Program-made: the position numbers and the translations under genes
NCBI RefSeq assembly: GCF_000812465.1
Contig: NZ_JWMA01000202.1
Span: forward strand, 1-35,880
From: Cupriavidus sp. IDO
GTDB lineage: Bacteria > Pseudomonadota > Gammaproteobacteria > Burkholderiales > Burkholderiaceae
DNA length: 35,880 nt
Direction of reading: 5' to 3'
Notes under the pieces: generated by a model
Told to the model about the DNA's origin: nothing
Seen by the model: only the letters and a program-made list of their open reading frames with translations
The model's database searches: none
Shown: in pieces, positions 1-9,972 of the stretch
How the letters are laid out: every line of letters begins with the position of its first letter
Position numbering within the stretch: the stretch's first letter is position 1

Positions 1-42
1 AAAAGTAGGCAAAAGGCGCCGTCTGTCCTCGGCGGACGGCCA

Positions 43-403
43 GTCTTATCGTAGTGTTCGACGGTTTTTGTACGGGTATTCGCTTCAGGGCATAGCTAAC
101 GATGCCTGCCGCGTGGTAACGAGATGGCGCGAGGCATTGACAGGCCGTCCTCCCGACCTCGTGAGAGCGGAGTGGTACGCAGCTTGAGGCCCGGCGGCAT
201 GCGCAGCCGCATCGCGCACCACCGTTGTGGTCCAGTAACTCTTGCCGTAGGCAAATGGTTCGATCACCGAGCCACTCCGCTCTCACGAGGTCGGGAGGAC
301 AGCGCTGTTCCCGGCGTTGCCCCTGGCGATCTGCGCGGCAGGCAGTCCAGCTATGCCCTGAAGCAAATACCCGTACAAAAACGCCGGCAGACTACGATAA
401 GAC
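43..403. repeat. Large imperfect inverted repeat (about 360 bases)
   Basis: Bases 43-97 and 349-403 are inverted copies that match at about 48 of 55 positions; the outermost 12 bases (GTCTTATCGTAG at 43-54, CTACGATAAGAC at 392-403) match perfectly. Inside, TGCCTGCCGCG (103-113) pairs with 334-344. A perfect 29-base arm at 147-175 pairs with 272-300, leaving a central loop of about 96 bases. The whole could fold as one long hairpin. The perfect ends look like terminal repeats of a small non-autonomous element, but I see no convincing flanking target duplication. It may instead be two head-to-head copies of a dispersed repeat. Open reading frames through it are produced by the repeat and are not credible genes. 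Confidence 0.8.
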
Positions 404-437
404 TCCCGCCCGGCGGGCAAGAAGGCGCTTTTTGCTT

Positions 438-481
438 CCTTTTTGGCGCAGTCAAAAAGGGAGTCGCCGGCTACGCCGGCG
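438..481. repeat. Two adjacent REP-like hairpins
   Basis: CCTTTTTG (438-445) pairs with CAAAAAGG (453-460) over a 7-base loop. Immediately after, CGCCGGC (465-471) pairs with GCCGGCG (475-481) over a TAC loop. Short palindromes of this kind are common between genes in Burkholderiaceae (general knowledge). They lie between the large inverted repeat and the truncated histidine kinase and are probably part of the same repeat-rich junction. The first stem has some terminator character, but no gene clearly ends into it. Confidence 0.55.
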
Positions 482-677
482 AAACAGCAGCGCCTCCAAG
501 AACCGAAACGCCACAATCCGGCGAAGAACCCAAAATAATCAGGACCGGTGGAACAATATGGTCGGCCGGATGCTTTGCGCTGTCACGCTCTCGGGTCGCG
601 GCGCGCAGCTGTTGCTGCGCGAGACAACGCACCGGTGGCGATGCGTTCACCACTGTACGGGCGGAAATCACGGGCAC

Positions 678-1454
678 ATGGCCATGGCCTGGCTGCTGGT
701 CGACCGCTACACCCGCACCAGCCGGCTGCTGGCGGACCTCAACCGTGACCTGGACCAGAAGGTTGCGCAGAAGGAGCGCGAATTGCACCAGCTCTACGCT
801 CACTCGCGCGAGGTCGAACGCGAGCAGGCCGCGCTCAGGGAGCGCAGCCGCATCATGCGCGACATGCACGATGGCCTGGGCAGCACGCTCAGCCTGCTGC
901 GCTCCGGCCAGAGCTCGTCCGCGGCGCTGCAGAAGCATCTGCAGCAGGCGCTCGACGCGTTGAAGTTCTCGGTCGACGCCATGCAGGACACCGGTGGTGA
1001 CCTGGCCGTCGTGCTGGGCAACCTGCGCTACCGCTTGCGCGAACGGCTGGAAGCCGCCGGCCTGACCGTGGACTGGCAGGTGGATCGCCTGCCGGCCGTG
1101 GCGGGCCTCACGCCGCAAATTGTGCGGGAGTTGCAGTACCTGCTGCTCGAGGCCTTCTCGAATGTCATGCAGCACGCCGGCGGAGGCGTGGTGCAGGTGA
1201 TCGCGCGCAGTGTTCCAGGGGCGGCGCACGGCGGCAATGCGATCCTGATCGAGATCCGCGACAACGGCATTGGCTTCGATACCACCGCCACCACGCATGG
1301 CCACGGCCTGGCCAATATGCGCATCCGTGCCGCCGGCATCGGCGGCGAACTGTCGATCGAATCGTCGGAGCGGGGAACCGCCGTCAGCCTGCTGCTCCAT
1401 CCCGGCAGATGGGAAGGGCGGGCAGGCTCATTCGCAAGTCAGGACGCCGGCTGA
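678..1454 (+). pseudogene. Sensor histidine kinase, C-terminal half only (sensor region lost)
   Basis: From 678 the frame encodes the end of a membrane segment (AMAWLLVDRY), a coiled linker (DLNRDLDQKVAQKERELHQL), a HisKA_3-type dimerisation/phosphoacceptor box (RDMHDGLGSTL, with the phosphorylatable His) and a HATPase_c domain with an N-box-like segment (EAFSNVMQHAG), a G1 box (DNGIGFD) and a G2 box (GHGLANMR). This is the catalytic half of a NarX/DesK-type kinase. Kinases of this class normally have several hundred residues of membrane and sensor sequence before this point; here those are replaced by the repeat-rich DNA at 1-550. The frame stays open upstream to 225, but that stretch has no kinase character. 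No response regulator gene adjoins it. It could still make a soluble kinase core from ATG 678, but I see no good ribosome binding site, so I treat it as a remnant. Confidence 0.8.
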
Positions 1455-1861
1455 GGCCTGGGGGTCTCGCGCACCGACCAGGGCGGAATGTCGGTCACGT
1501 TGTCCTGCCGTCCTGGCCACTGGGGCATCAGCCCGAATCCGAGCAGCCGGCCCCAGCCATCGATCCACTTCCGCTGCGCGCTTGCGGCGAGATCGAACAT
1601 GGCCGAAACATAGTGCAGCGGGCCACCAAGCAGGGGCAACTCGCAGGCGAATTCATGCGCAAACAGTTCCTCCGGGTTCTGGATGACAAGGAAGGCCATG
1701 CTATCGAGCTGCGCCTCATCGAACATGGAACGCGTGAATGCCAGATTGAGTTCGGTCATCCGGCGCAGCGTGTCCGCGAAGTCCCACTCGAGCGCCTCGA
1801 ACTGGGGCATGCGCGGAAAGAATGCGGAATAGGGCCAGGTGTCCTGTGATGCACTGATCAT
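1439..1861 (-). CDS. Small phasin-like protein (tentative)
   Basis: This 140-residue protein starts MISASQDTWPYS. The start at 1861 is chosen because a GGAGAG ribosome binding site lies about 7 bases upstream; the frame is open further upstream but without protein character. It is rich in amphipathic helix (LEWDFADTLRRMTELNLAFTR, then AMFDLAASAQRKWIDGWGRL), a pattern like phasins and other polyhydroxyalkanoate granule-associated proteins, which bind the granule surface in the cytoplasm. The phasin assignment rests only on this resemblance. The 3' end overlaps the histidine kinase fragment on the other strand by 16 bases. It is divergent from the encapsulin gene across a 385-base intergenic region containing a palindromic site. 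Confidence 0.6.
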   Translation of the reverse strand: MISASQDTWPYSAFFPRMPQFEALEWDFADTLRRMTELNLAFTRSMFDEAQLDSMAFLVIQNPEELFAHEFACELPLLGGPLHYVSAMFDLAASAQRKWIDGWGRLLGFGLMPQWPGRQDNVTDIPPWSVRETPRPQPAS

Positions 1862-2021
1862 GACGGGATCTCTCCGGTGAGCCGCGATGCCGCCATACGG
1901 GCACTGCGGGGGCGATTCAGTTGAGCGCCGTTGCGACACGCAGTTGTCATGCCAGGGGCGCTTCGTGGCGGAATGGCGCAAGAACGGCGTGGATGCAAGC
2001 ACGCTGCCCAGCTTAGTCGGT

Positions 2022-2048
2022 AATCGTGACAATCTCCATGTCACGATT
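2022..2048. promoter_or_regulatory. Spaced perfect palindrome upstream of encapsulin
   Basis: AATCGTGACA (2022-2031) is the exact reverse complement of TGTCACGATT (2039-2048), with a 7-base spacer. It lies about 200 bases before the encapsulin start and about 160 bases before the divergent phasin-like gene. The size and symmetry suit a dimeric transcription regulator. I cannot name the regulator. The rest of the 1862-2246 region shows no further structure that I can support. Confidence 0.55.
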
Positions 2049-2246
2049 GACATCTGTCCTCGTGCATGACGAGCACCAGTCAGCTTGTGCCTTCCGTGGC
2101 GTTCGTAGAAAATGGTGCGAGCCAGAGCGTGATGCTGTTGCTGGTGCTTCCGCAATCGAGCAGACGCGGATGCGAGGCTGCATTCAGGTCGCAACAGTCG
2201 CTGTCAGATGATCCGCATGGCGGATTGCTAAAAGGAGAGCCTGGAC

Positions 2247-3053
2247 ATGAACAATCTCCATCGGGAGCTCGCGCCGATCTCTGAAGGGGCGTGGGGACAG
2301 ATAGAGCAGGAAGCCGCCCGCACCTTCAAACGCCACCTGGCCGCACGGCGCGTTGTAGATGTTCTTGGTCCGAAAGGCCTTGAGTTCTCCGCGGTCGGCA
2401 CTGGCCAGCTACGGCAGATCTCGTCACCTGGCGACGGTATCGAAGCCGCTCAGCGTGATGTGCGCGCACTCGTGGAGTTGCGCATCCCGTTCGAACTGTC
2501 GCGCCAGGCGCTGGACGATGTCGAGCGTGGTTCGAACAATCCCGACCTGCAACCGTTGAAGGATGCCGCCCGCAAACTCGCGTTTGCCGAGGATCGCGCT
2601 GTATTTGAAGGGTATGCCGCGGGCGGGATTCAGGGCATCCGCCAGGGCACCAGCAATGCGGTGTCAAGTCTTCCGCCAGCGATCGAGGGCTATCCGGCGG
2701 TGGTGGCACAGGCTGTCAGCCAGCTGCGCCTTGCCGGCGTCAACGGGCCCTATACCCTGGTGCTGGGCGCGGGGCCATTCACGACGGTAAGCGAAGCGAC
2801 CGACAGCGGATATCCTGTCTTGCGGGACGTTCAGCAGCTGGTGGATGGCGAGATCATCTGGGCGCCGGCGATCGAAGGCGGCATGGTGCTTACCACCAGG
2901 GGCGGTGATTTCGAATTGCACTTTGGCCAGGATGTTTCCATCGGCTACCTCGGCCATACCGAAAGTGTCGTTCGGCTGTACCTGCAGGAGACGTTCACCT
3001 TCCTGCTGCTGACCACCGAGGCGGCGGTGGTGTTTTCACTCCCCGAGAAGTGA
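2247..3053 (+). CDS. Encapsulin nanocompartment shell protein (family 1)
   Basis: This 268-residue protein is a family 1 encapsulin (linocin/CFP29 type, HK97 phage-capsid fold). These proteins self-assemble in the cytoplasm into an icosahedral shell, typically 60 subunits, that encloses enzymes carrying a short C-terminal loading peptide. Recognisable blocks are the N-terminal MNNLHRELAPISEGAWGQIE with RTFKRHLAARR, the mid-protein ELRIPFELSRQALDDVERGS, the P-domain region AEDRAVFEGYAAGGIQGI and the C-terminal GQDVSIGYLGHTESVVRLYL. Length is usual for the family. The start is fixed by AAAAGGAG about 10 bases upstream. No cargo gene adjoins it; the likely cargo is the DyP peroxidase at 8567-9622, which ends in a loading peptide. 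The gene stops 3 bases from the convergent DUF2474 gene of the bd oxidase. Confidence 0.93.
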   Translation: MNNLHRELAPISEGAWGQIEQEAARTFKRHLAARRVVDVLGPKGLEFSAVGTGQLRQISSPGDGIEAAQRDVRALVELRIPFELSRQALDDVERGSNNPDLQPLKDAARKLAFAEDRAVFEGYAAGGIQGIRQGTSNAVSSLPPAIEGYPAVVAQAVSQLRLAGVNGPYTLVLGAGPFTTVSEATDSGYPVLRDVQQLVDGEIIWAPAIEGGMVLTTRGGDFELHFGQDVSIGYLGHTESVVRLYLQETFTFLLLTTEAAVVFSLPEK

Positions 3054-3056
3054 AAG

Positions 3057-3203
3057 TCAATGAGATTTCAGGCCAATCGCCGTCATTGAAAGCCGGATCA
3101 GTTCCGCGGCCACGGCGACCGTAGCGACGCCCGCCGCCCAGAGCCCGACCAGCCAGAGGAGCTGCTTCCAGCGGCTGCGCCACGTTGAAGGCCGGTCAGC
3201 CAT
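3057..3203 (-). CDS. DUF2474 small subunit of bd-type oxidase
   Basis: This 48-residue protein begins MADRPSTWRSRWKQL, followed by one hydrophobic segment (LLWLVGLWAAGVATVAVAAEL) and a short tail (TAIGLKSH). The basic N-terminus and single membrane helix match the DUF2474 family of tiny proteins encoded after cioAB/cydAB. By analogy with CydX they are thought to stabilise or assemble the oxidase in the inner membrane. AGGAAGG lies about 10 bases before the ATG. It starts 37 bases after cioB and is the last gene of the cioAB operon. It was recognised from sequence and position and is easily missed because of its size. Confidence 0.8.
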   Translation of the reverse strand: MADRPSTWRSRWKQLLWLVGLWAAGVATVAVAAELIRLSMTAIGLKSH

Positions 3204-3239
3204 GCTGCGCACCTTCCTGATCGTATGCGGGCCTGCCGG

Positions 3240-4256
3240 CTAGTGATGATAGCCCTCTCCCACCCTGACCTTGCCCCGAAATACGTAGTAGCTCCACGTT
3301 GTATAGACAAGGATGAAGGGCAGGATGAACAGCGCCCCGATCAATGCGAAGAGCTGGCTTTGCACGGGCGACGCCGCCTGCCATAGCGAGACCGATGGCG
3401 GGATGATATTCGGCCACAAGCTGATGCCAAGGCCGCTGTACCCGAGGAAGATGATCAGCAGCGTGATCAGGAACGGCGTGGCCGTCGCACGGTGCGCCAG
3501 GGCCCGCAGCGTGGCAATAAAGCTGAAGATCACCAGGATCGGCACGGGCAGGAAGTACAGGAAATTGGGGATGCTGAACCAGCGTGCGGAGATCTCCGGA
3601 TGTGCCAGGGGCGTCCACAGGCTTACCACTCCAATCGCGATGAGCAGGAGCCAGGCAAGGTAGGACGAGAAGCGGTACATGTCGGCCTGCAGGCGGCCTT
3701 CTGTCTTCATGACCAGCCATGTGCAACCCAGTTGTGCATAGGCAATCAGCAGCGCGCAGCCACAGAACAACGGGAACGGGCGCAGCCAGTCAAGGCTGCC
3801 GCCGGCAAATGCATTGTTGGCGACCGGCAGGCCGTCGATGAACGCGCCGAGCACGACGCCCTGCGCGAACGTCGCGACCACCGAGCCGCCAACGAACGCC
3901 TTGTCCCACAGATGCCTGCGCTGGTCGCTGGCCTTGAAGCGGAACTCGAAGGCAACGCCCCGGAAGATCAACCCGAGCAGCATGAAGACGAGAGGCAGGT
4001 ACAGCGCGCTCAGGACAACCGCGTAGGCCAGCGGAAACGCCCCGAAGAGCCCGGCGCCGCCAAGGACAAGCCAGGTTTCGTTGCCATCCCAGACCGGGGC
4101 AACCGTGTTCATCATGACGTCGCGCTCTTCCTTGTCTTTGATGGCGAGAAACAGCAGGCCGATGCCGAGGTCGAATCCGTCCATGACCACGTACATCATG
4201 ATGCCGAAGACAATGATCAATGCCCAGATTAAGGTAATGTCGACGCCGATCGCCAT
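3240..4256 (-). CDS. cioB: Cytochrome bd-type quinol oxidase subunit II
   Basis: This 338-residue polytopic membrane protein is subunit II of a bd oxidase, which with CioA oxidises quinol and reduces oxygen to water. The N-terminus (LIWALIIVFGIMMYVVMDGFDLGIGLL) is the hallmark of CydB/CioB. Later motifs are WDGNETWLVLGGAGLFGAFP, GVAFEFRFK and the C-terminal YTTWSYYVFRGKV. I chose the ATG at 4256 because GAGGAG lies about 9 bases upstream and because a longer start would overlap cioA. It begins 4 bases after the cioA stop, so the two are surely co-transcribed. The name CioB rather than CydB follows from the partner's sequence. Confidence 0.93.
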   Translation of the reverse strand: MAIGVDITLIWALIIVFGIMMYVVMDGFDLGIGLLFLAIKDKEERDVMMNTVAPVWDGNETWLVLGGAGLFGAFPLAYAVVLSALYLPLVFMLLGLIFRGVAFEFRFKASDQRRHLWDKAFVGGSVVATFAQGVVLGAFIDGLPVANNAFAGGSLDWLRPFPLFCGCALLIAYAQLGCTWLVMKTEGRLQADMYRFSSYLAWLLLIAIGVVSLWTPLAHPEISARWFSIPNFLYFLPVPILVIFSFIATLRALAHRATATPFLITLLIIFLGYSGLGISLWPNIIPPSVSLWQAASPVQSQLFALIGALFILPFILVYTTWSYYVFRGKVRVGEGYHH

Positions 4257-4260
4257 GGCT

Positions 4261-5697
4261 CTAGCTCCTCGTGCCCGATTCGAACTCGGCCGCGACACGT
4301 TCGCCAGCCGCTGACATAGGACGTGCAGGCCTGCGTTGATGCCCGCCTTCCCCGATGGTCATATCCGGTTCGACTGGCTGTGGTCCTTTATGCACGAGAT
4401 GAAGCATGAAGGCGAAGCCGGTGCCGAAAAGCGCGAAGTAGATGATGACAAAAAGAATAAGACTTAGCCCGACCTGGGCCGCGTCCAGGGGCGAGGTCGC
4501 GTCGGCGGTGCGAAGAAGGCCGTAGACCACCCAGGGTTGGCGTCCCATCTCGGTGGTGACCCAGCCAGCGAGCATGGCGATCACCCCGGCCGGTCCCATG
4601 CAAAGCACGAAGGTCAGAAAGAAGCGCGACGTGTATAGCGCCTTACGGTTGCGCAACCACAGTCTCCACAGACCTGTGAGGATCATCAGCACGCCCAGCC
4701 CCACCATCAGGCGGAATGTCCAGAAAATGACTGTCGAGTTGGGGCGGTCTTGCGGAGGGAATGACTTCAGGGCCGGGATCTGGCGATTGAGGCTGTGCGT
4801 GAGAATGAGGCTGCCGAGGACCGGAATCTCGATCGCGAAGTGAGTCTTTTCCGCTTTCATATCCGGCCAGCCAACAAGGACCAGCGGCGAAGGCTCTCCG
4901 GGGATGTTTTCCCAGTGGCCTTCGATTGCCGCGATCTTTGCTGGCTGATGCTCAAGCGTGTTCAGGCCATGCGCGTCGCCGACCACGGCCTGAATCGGTG
5001 CGACGATCAGGGCCATCCACATTGCCATGGACAGCATGGTGCGGCTTGCCTGCGTGTCGCGTCCCCGCAGCAGGTGCCAGGCGCCGGACGCGCCGACGAA
5101 GAAGGCGGTTGCCAGGAATGCGGCGATCGCCATGTGCGCGAGCCGGAACGGGAAAGACGGGTTGAAAATGACCGCCAGCCAATCCACGGGAACCGCGCGC
5201 CCGTCAACGATGGCATGACCCTGTGGCGTATGCATCCAGCTGTTGGACGAAAGAATCCAGAACGTGGAAAACAGCGTGCCGACCGCGACCATCGCCGTCG
5301 AGAAGAAATGCAGCCCCCTGCCAACGCGCTCCCAGCCGAACAGCATGACGCCGAGAAACCCGGCTTCGAGGAAGAACGCAGTCAGCACTTCATAGGTCAG
5401 GAGCGGTCCCGTAATGCCGCCGGCAAAGTAGGAGAAGCGGCTCCAGTTTGTTCCGAATTGATAAGCCATGACCAGCCCGGAAACCACGCCCATGCCGAAG
5501 TTTATGGCGAAGATTTTCGACCAGAAATGGTAGAGATCTCGGTAGAAATTATGTCCGGTTTTTAGCCAAAGCCCTTCGAGGACCGTAATAAAACTGGCGA
5601 GTCCGATTGTGATAGCCGAAAAGATGATATGAAAGCCCACCGTGAAGGCAAACTGAAGGCGGGCAAGGTCCATCGCGGTCGAGCTGTAGGTGTCCAT
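4261..5697 (-). CDS. cioA: Cytochrome bd-type quinol oxidase subunit I (cyanide-insensitive type)
   Basis: This 478-residue subunit carries the haems and the quinol site of a bd oxidase. The N-terminus (LARLQFAFTVGFHIIFSAITIG) holds the first haem-ligand His (residue 23). FGMGVVSGLVMAYQFGTNWS and PFRLAHMAIAAFLATAFFVG are further conserved helices. The segment GWVTTEMGRQPWVVYGLLRT and a short loop between helices 6 and 7 fit the CioA/short-Q-loop class, which tolerates cyanide and low oxygen and is often induced by nitrosative or oxidative stress. The start MDTYSS is chosen by homology; its ribosome site is weak. The operon reads cioA, cioB, DUF2474. It is divergent from the YdeP-like gene, with a repeated AT-rich operator array between them. 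The last 40 residues form a polar tail of low conservation. Confidence 0.93.
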   Translation of the reverse strand: MDTYSSTAMDLARLQFAFTVGFHIIFSAITIGLASFITVLEGLWLKTGHNFYRDLYHFWSKIFAINFGMGVVSGLVMAYQFGTNWSRFSYFAGGITGPLLTYEVLTAFFLEAGFLGVMLFGWERVGRGLHFFSTAMVAVGTLFSTFWILSSNSWMHTPQGHAIVDGRAVPVDWLAVIFNPSFPFRLAHMAIAAFLATAFFVGASGAWHLLRGRDTQASRTMLSMAMWMALIVAPIQAVVGDAHGLNTLEHQPAKIAAIEGHWENIPGEPSPLVLVGWPDMKAEKTHFAIEIPVLGSLILTHSLNRQIPALKSFPPQDRPNSTVIFWTFRLMVGLGVLMILTGLWRLWLRNRKALYTSRFFLTFVLCMGPAGVIAMLAGWVTTEMGRQPWVVYGLLRTADATSPLDAAQVGLSLILFVIIYFALFGTGFAFMLHLVHKGPQPVEPDMTIGEGGHQRRPARPMSAAGERVAAEFESGTRS

Positions 5698-5823
5698 GCT
5701 GATTCTGCCGCACAAAGGTGGGAAACTGGCTCGCTGACGGTGCAGGAAGGCAGTGAACCTGTTGGAGTCATTCTTGTACGTCGATTGCATTATCGACATA
5801 CGGGTAAACGCCACGAGATTCGA

Positions 5824-5946
5824 ATTTATATACTGTGCGAGGCTGGATATTTATATACCACAAGCCGACTAAGTAGATATTTTTATACCGTGCACTGGTT
5901 GGGTGCGTATTTATATACTTCCGTCGCCATACGAATATTTATTTGT
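5824..5946. promoter_or_regulatory. Array of five AT-rich sites between cioA and the YdeP-like gene
   Basis: Related 10-base cores occur at 5824 (ATTTATATAC), 5849 (ATTTATATAC), 5879 (ATTTTTATAC), 5909 (ATTTATATAC) and, more degenerate, 5937 (ATTTATTTGT). Start-to-start spacings are 25, 30, 30 and 28 bases, close to whole helical turns. The fullest copies read G(A/T)TATTTATATAC, with partial dyad symmetry GTAT-N4-ATAC. The stretch is strikingly AT-rich against its surroundings. It sits in the divergent promoter region of the bd oxidase operon and the molybdopterin oxidoreductase, so it is probably a multi-site operator for a shared regulator. I cannot identify the regulator. Confidence 0.65.
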
Positions 5947-6059
5947 AACAGTCGCTCTCGCGAGGATAAGCAGCGCTATCGTTACGTTTAGCCATTGATG
6001 TGGCTGGAAAAGGGTCGACCTTTGACTCCGGGATGTCCGGTACGCTTATTGGAGTGAAC

Positions 6060-8339
<2,280 letters not shown>

Positions 8340-8393
8340 CTCGGGGGACCGTATCGAAGACTCACTAAACGGCTGAGCGTGGCTCTGAACGGC

Positions 8394-8480
8394 CCTCCCG
8401 ACCCGGGAGGCGACGGGCGACGCTCCAATGCACGGCAACCGGCAGCCATGCCCGGACCTTTGAGGAGCGAAGGCCCGGGC
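8394..8480. terminator. Two hairpins between the YdeP-like gene and the peroxidase
   Basis: CCTCCCG (8394-8400) and CGGGAGG (8404-8410) form a 7-bp stem with a 3-base loop. GCCCGGACCTT (8450-8460) and AAGGCCCGGGC (8470-8480) form an 11-bp stem with one mismatch and a 9-base loop. Neither is followed by a run of T, so simple intrinsic termination is uncertain. They may attenuate read-through or stabilise RNA ends. Confidence 0.45.
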
Positions 8481-8566
8481 TCGTTATGCGTCCGTGGAAC
8501 GCTGTGTTGCTCAAAGGTTTTCGTTCCGCTATCGTTGGCATTCGACATGAATAACCCTCGACAAAA

Positions 8567-9622
8567 ATGCCTGAAAACCTCACCGAGCAGCAAGCCGTTT
8601 GCAGCCCGATCACGCGTAGCGCGATCTTCATTGTCGCCACGCTCAAGCCGGGCGGCAAACACGCCGAGACGGTACGTGCCTGGTGCGCAGACGTTGCGGC
8701 GCTTGTCCGGGCCGTGGGAAAACGTGTCCCTGCCGGCAACCTCTCGTGCGTTTGCGGCTTTGGTTCCGATGCCTGGGACAGGCTGTTCGGGCGCCCGCGT
8801 CCGGCCTCCTTGCATACCTTCCGTGAAGTCGGTGCCGGCACTCGCCGCGCCGTGGCCACGCCAGGTGACCTGCTCCTGCATATCCGAGCGGATCAGATGG
8901 ACCTGTGTTTCGAGCTCGCCGCGCAGATCATGATCCGGATTGGCGATGCGGTGTCGGTGGTCGACGAAGTGCATGGCTTTCGCTACTTCGACATGCGCAG
9001 CATGGTGGGATTTGTCGACGGCACCGAAAATCCCGCCGCTGGCGAGGTGGCCCGCTTCACCATCATCGGCGACGAGGACCCGGCGTTCGCGGGCGGCAGC
9101 TACGTGGTCATACAGAAGTACCTGCATGACATGGCTGGCTGGAATGATCTCTCCGTTGAGGCCCAGGAGCGAATCATCGGCCGCAAGAAGCTGTCCGACA
9201 TCGAGCTGGATGCCGCCGTGAAGCCGTCTTCGTCGCATAGTTCGCTCACGACGCTCGTCGAGAACGGAGAAGAGGTCAAGATCCTGCGTGACAACATGCC
9301 GTTTGGCCAGCCAGGGAAAGGCGAGTTCGGTACTTTCTTTATCGGTTACGCCCGCTCGCCCGCTCCGATCGAGCAGATGCTTGAGAACATGTTCGTAGGG
9401 CGCCCACCGGGCAACTATGACAGGTTGCTTGACTTCAGCAGGGCTGTCACAGGAGGGCTGTTTTTCATCCCGTCGGCCACATTGCTGGAAGCGCTGGCAG
9501 ACCGCCAGCCGGACTCCACAGATGCAGATGTCAGAAATCCGGGTTCCACTTCTTCCGACATGCGGTATCAGGACGGTTCGCTGAAGATTGGCTCGCTCAA
9601 GGGGACGTCGGGATACGATTGA
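8567..9622 (+). CDS. DyP-type haem peroxidase with encapsulin loading peptide
   Basis: This 351-residue dye-decolourising peroxidase oxidises substrates with hydrogen peroxide using haem b. The distal GFVDGTENP motif (148-156) supplies the catalytic Asp151. His224 (SSSHSS) is the expected proximal haem ligand, and Arg241 (KILRDNMPFG) is the distal arginine. The ferredoxin-like domain ends near residue 311 (PSATLLEALAD). A polar linker of about 25 residues follows, then DGSLKIGSLKG (336-346), a textbook encapsulin-targeting motif. This makes it the natural cargo of the encapsulin at 2247-3053. There is no signal peptide, as expected for a cytoplasmic cargo. The ribosome site before ATG 8567 is weak. 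In most genomes the DyP gene sits directly beside its encapsulin; here about 5.5 kb of respiratory genes intervene. Confidence 0.95.
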   Translation: MPENLTEQQAVCSPITRSAIFIVATLKPGGKHAETVRAWCADVAALVRAVGKRVPAGNLSCVCGFGSDAWDRLFGRPRPASLHTFREVGAGTRRAVATPGDLLLHIRADQMDLCFELAAQIMIRIGDAVSVVDEVHGFRYFDMRSMVGFVDGTENPAAGEVARFTIIGDEDPAFAGGSYVVIQKYLHDMAGWNDLSVEAQERIIGRKKLSDIELDAAVKPSSSHSSLTTLVENGEEVKILRDNMPFGQPGKGEFGTFFIGYARSPAPIEQMLENMFVGRPPGNYDRLLDFSRAVTGGLFFIPSATLLEALADRQPDSTDADVRNPGSTSSDMRYQDGSLKIGSLKGTSGYD

Positions 9623-9624
9623 CC

Positions 9625-9960
9625 GTTCGATATGTTTGCCGTGCAGATCAGCCCTTCGTAGTGCCAGGCCGCGGGCTTCGAAGGCGTTCTTAGCGATGGA
9701 GGCCTTGCTTCAAGGTGGACATGAAATTCAGGCTAGCTGCGTGGGCCCGCACGTATTATTGTGTTTAAGCGATGGCGACCTAGGCAGTGTCCTGGCTGGC
9801 CGCAACGCGCTGATTTCGAGCTAGATTTCGTCAACGTGCTGGACCAATCGGTGATCAGGGCATCTAGCTTGGTACGACAGGTCTCATGAGTCGCCGTGCG
9901 ACGCTGAAGCCGTGGCGGGGTAACGACAACTACCTGGGGCCGTGTGATCCTTAACCAGGA
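9625..9960. other. Intergenic stretch, no gene recognised
   Basis: This 340-base gap between the peroxidase and clpK has no open frame with protein character. I looked for a sigma-32-like promoter (CTTGAA with CCCCAT) before clpK and saw no good match. The only supported element is the AGGAGA ribosome site just before the clpK start. Confidence 0.5.
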
Positions 9961-9972
9961 GACAAGTCCATC

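Noticed and set aside
85..267. Small minus-strand frame MIEPFAYGKSYW inside the large inverted repeat
   Set aside because: Part of it recurs on the other strand only because of the inverted arms. No family is recognised and no ribosome site is seen.
471..1400. A 309-codon minus-strand frame across the histidine kinase fragment
   Set aside because: It is a shadow of the kinase frame: no ribosome site, no recognisable domain, and low-complexity composition.
3492..4232. Long plus-strand frame antisense to cioB
   Set aside because: It is a composition shadow of a membrane protein gene, extremely rich in Gln, Arg and Glu, with no domain.
5820..5950. CRISPR-like or origin-iteron interpretation of the AT-rich repeats
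   Set aside because: The units are too short (about 10 bases) for CRISPR repeats, there are no cas genes, and no replication initiator gene lies nearby. A divergent promoter region makes operators more likely.
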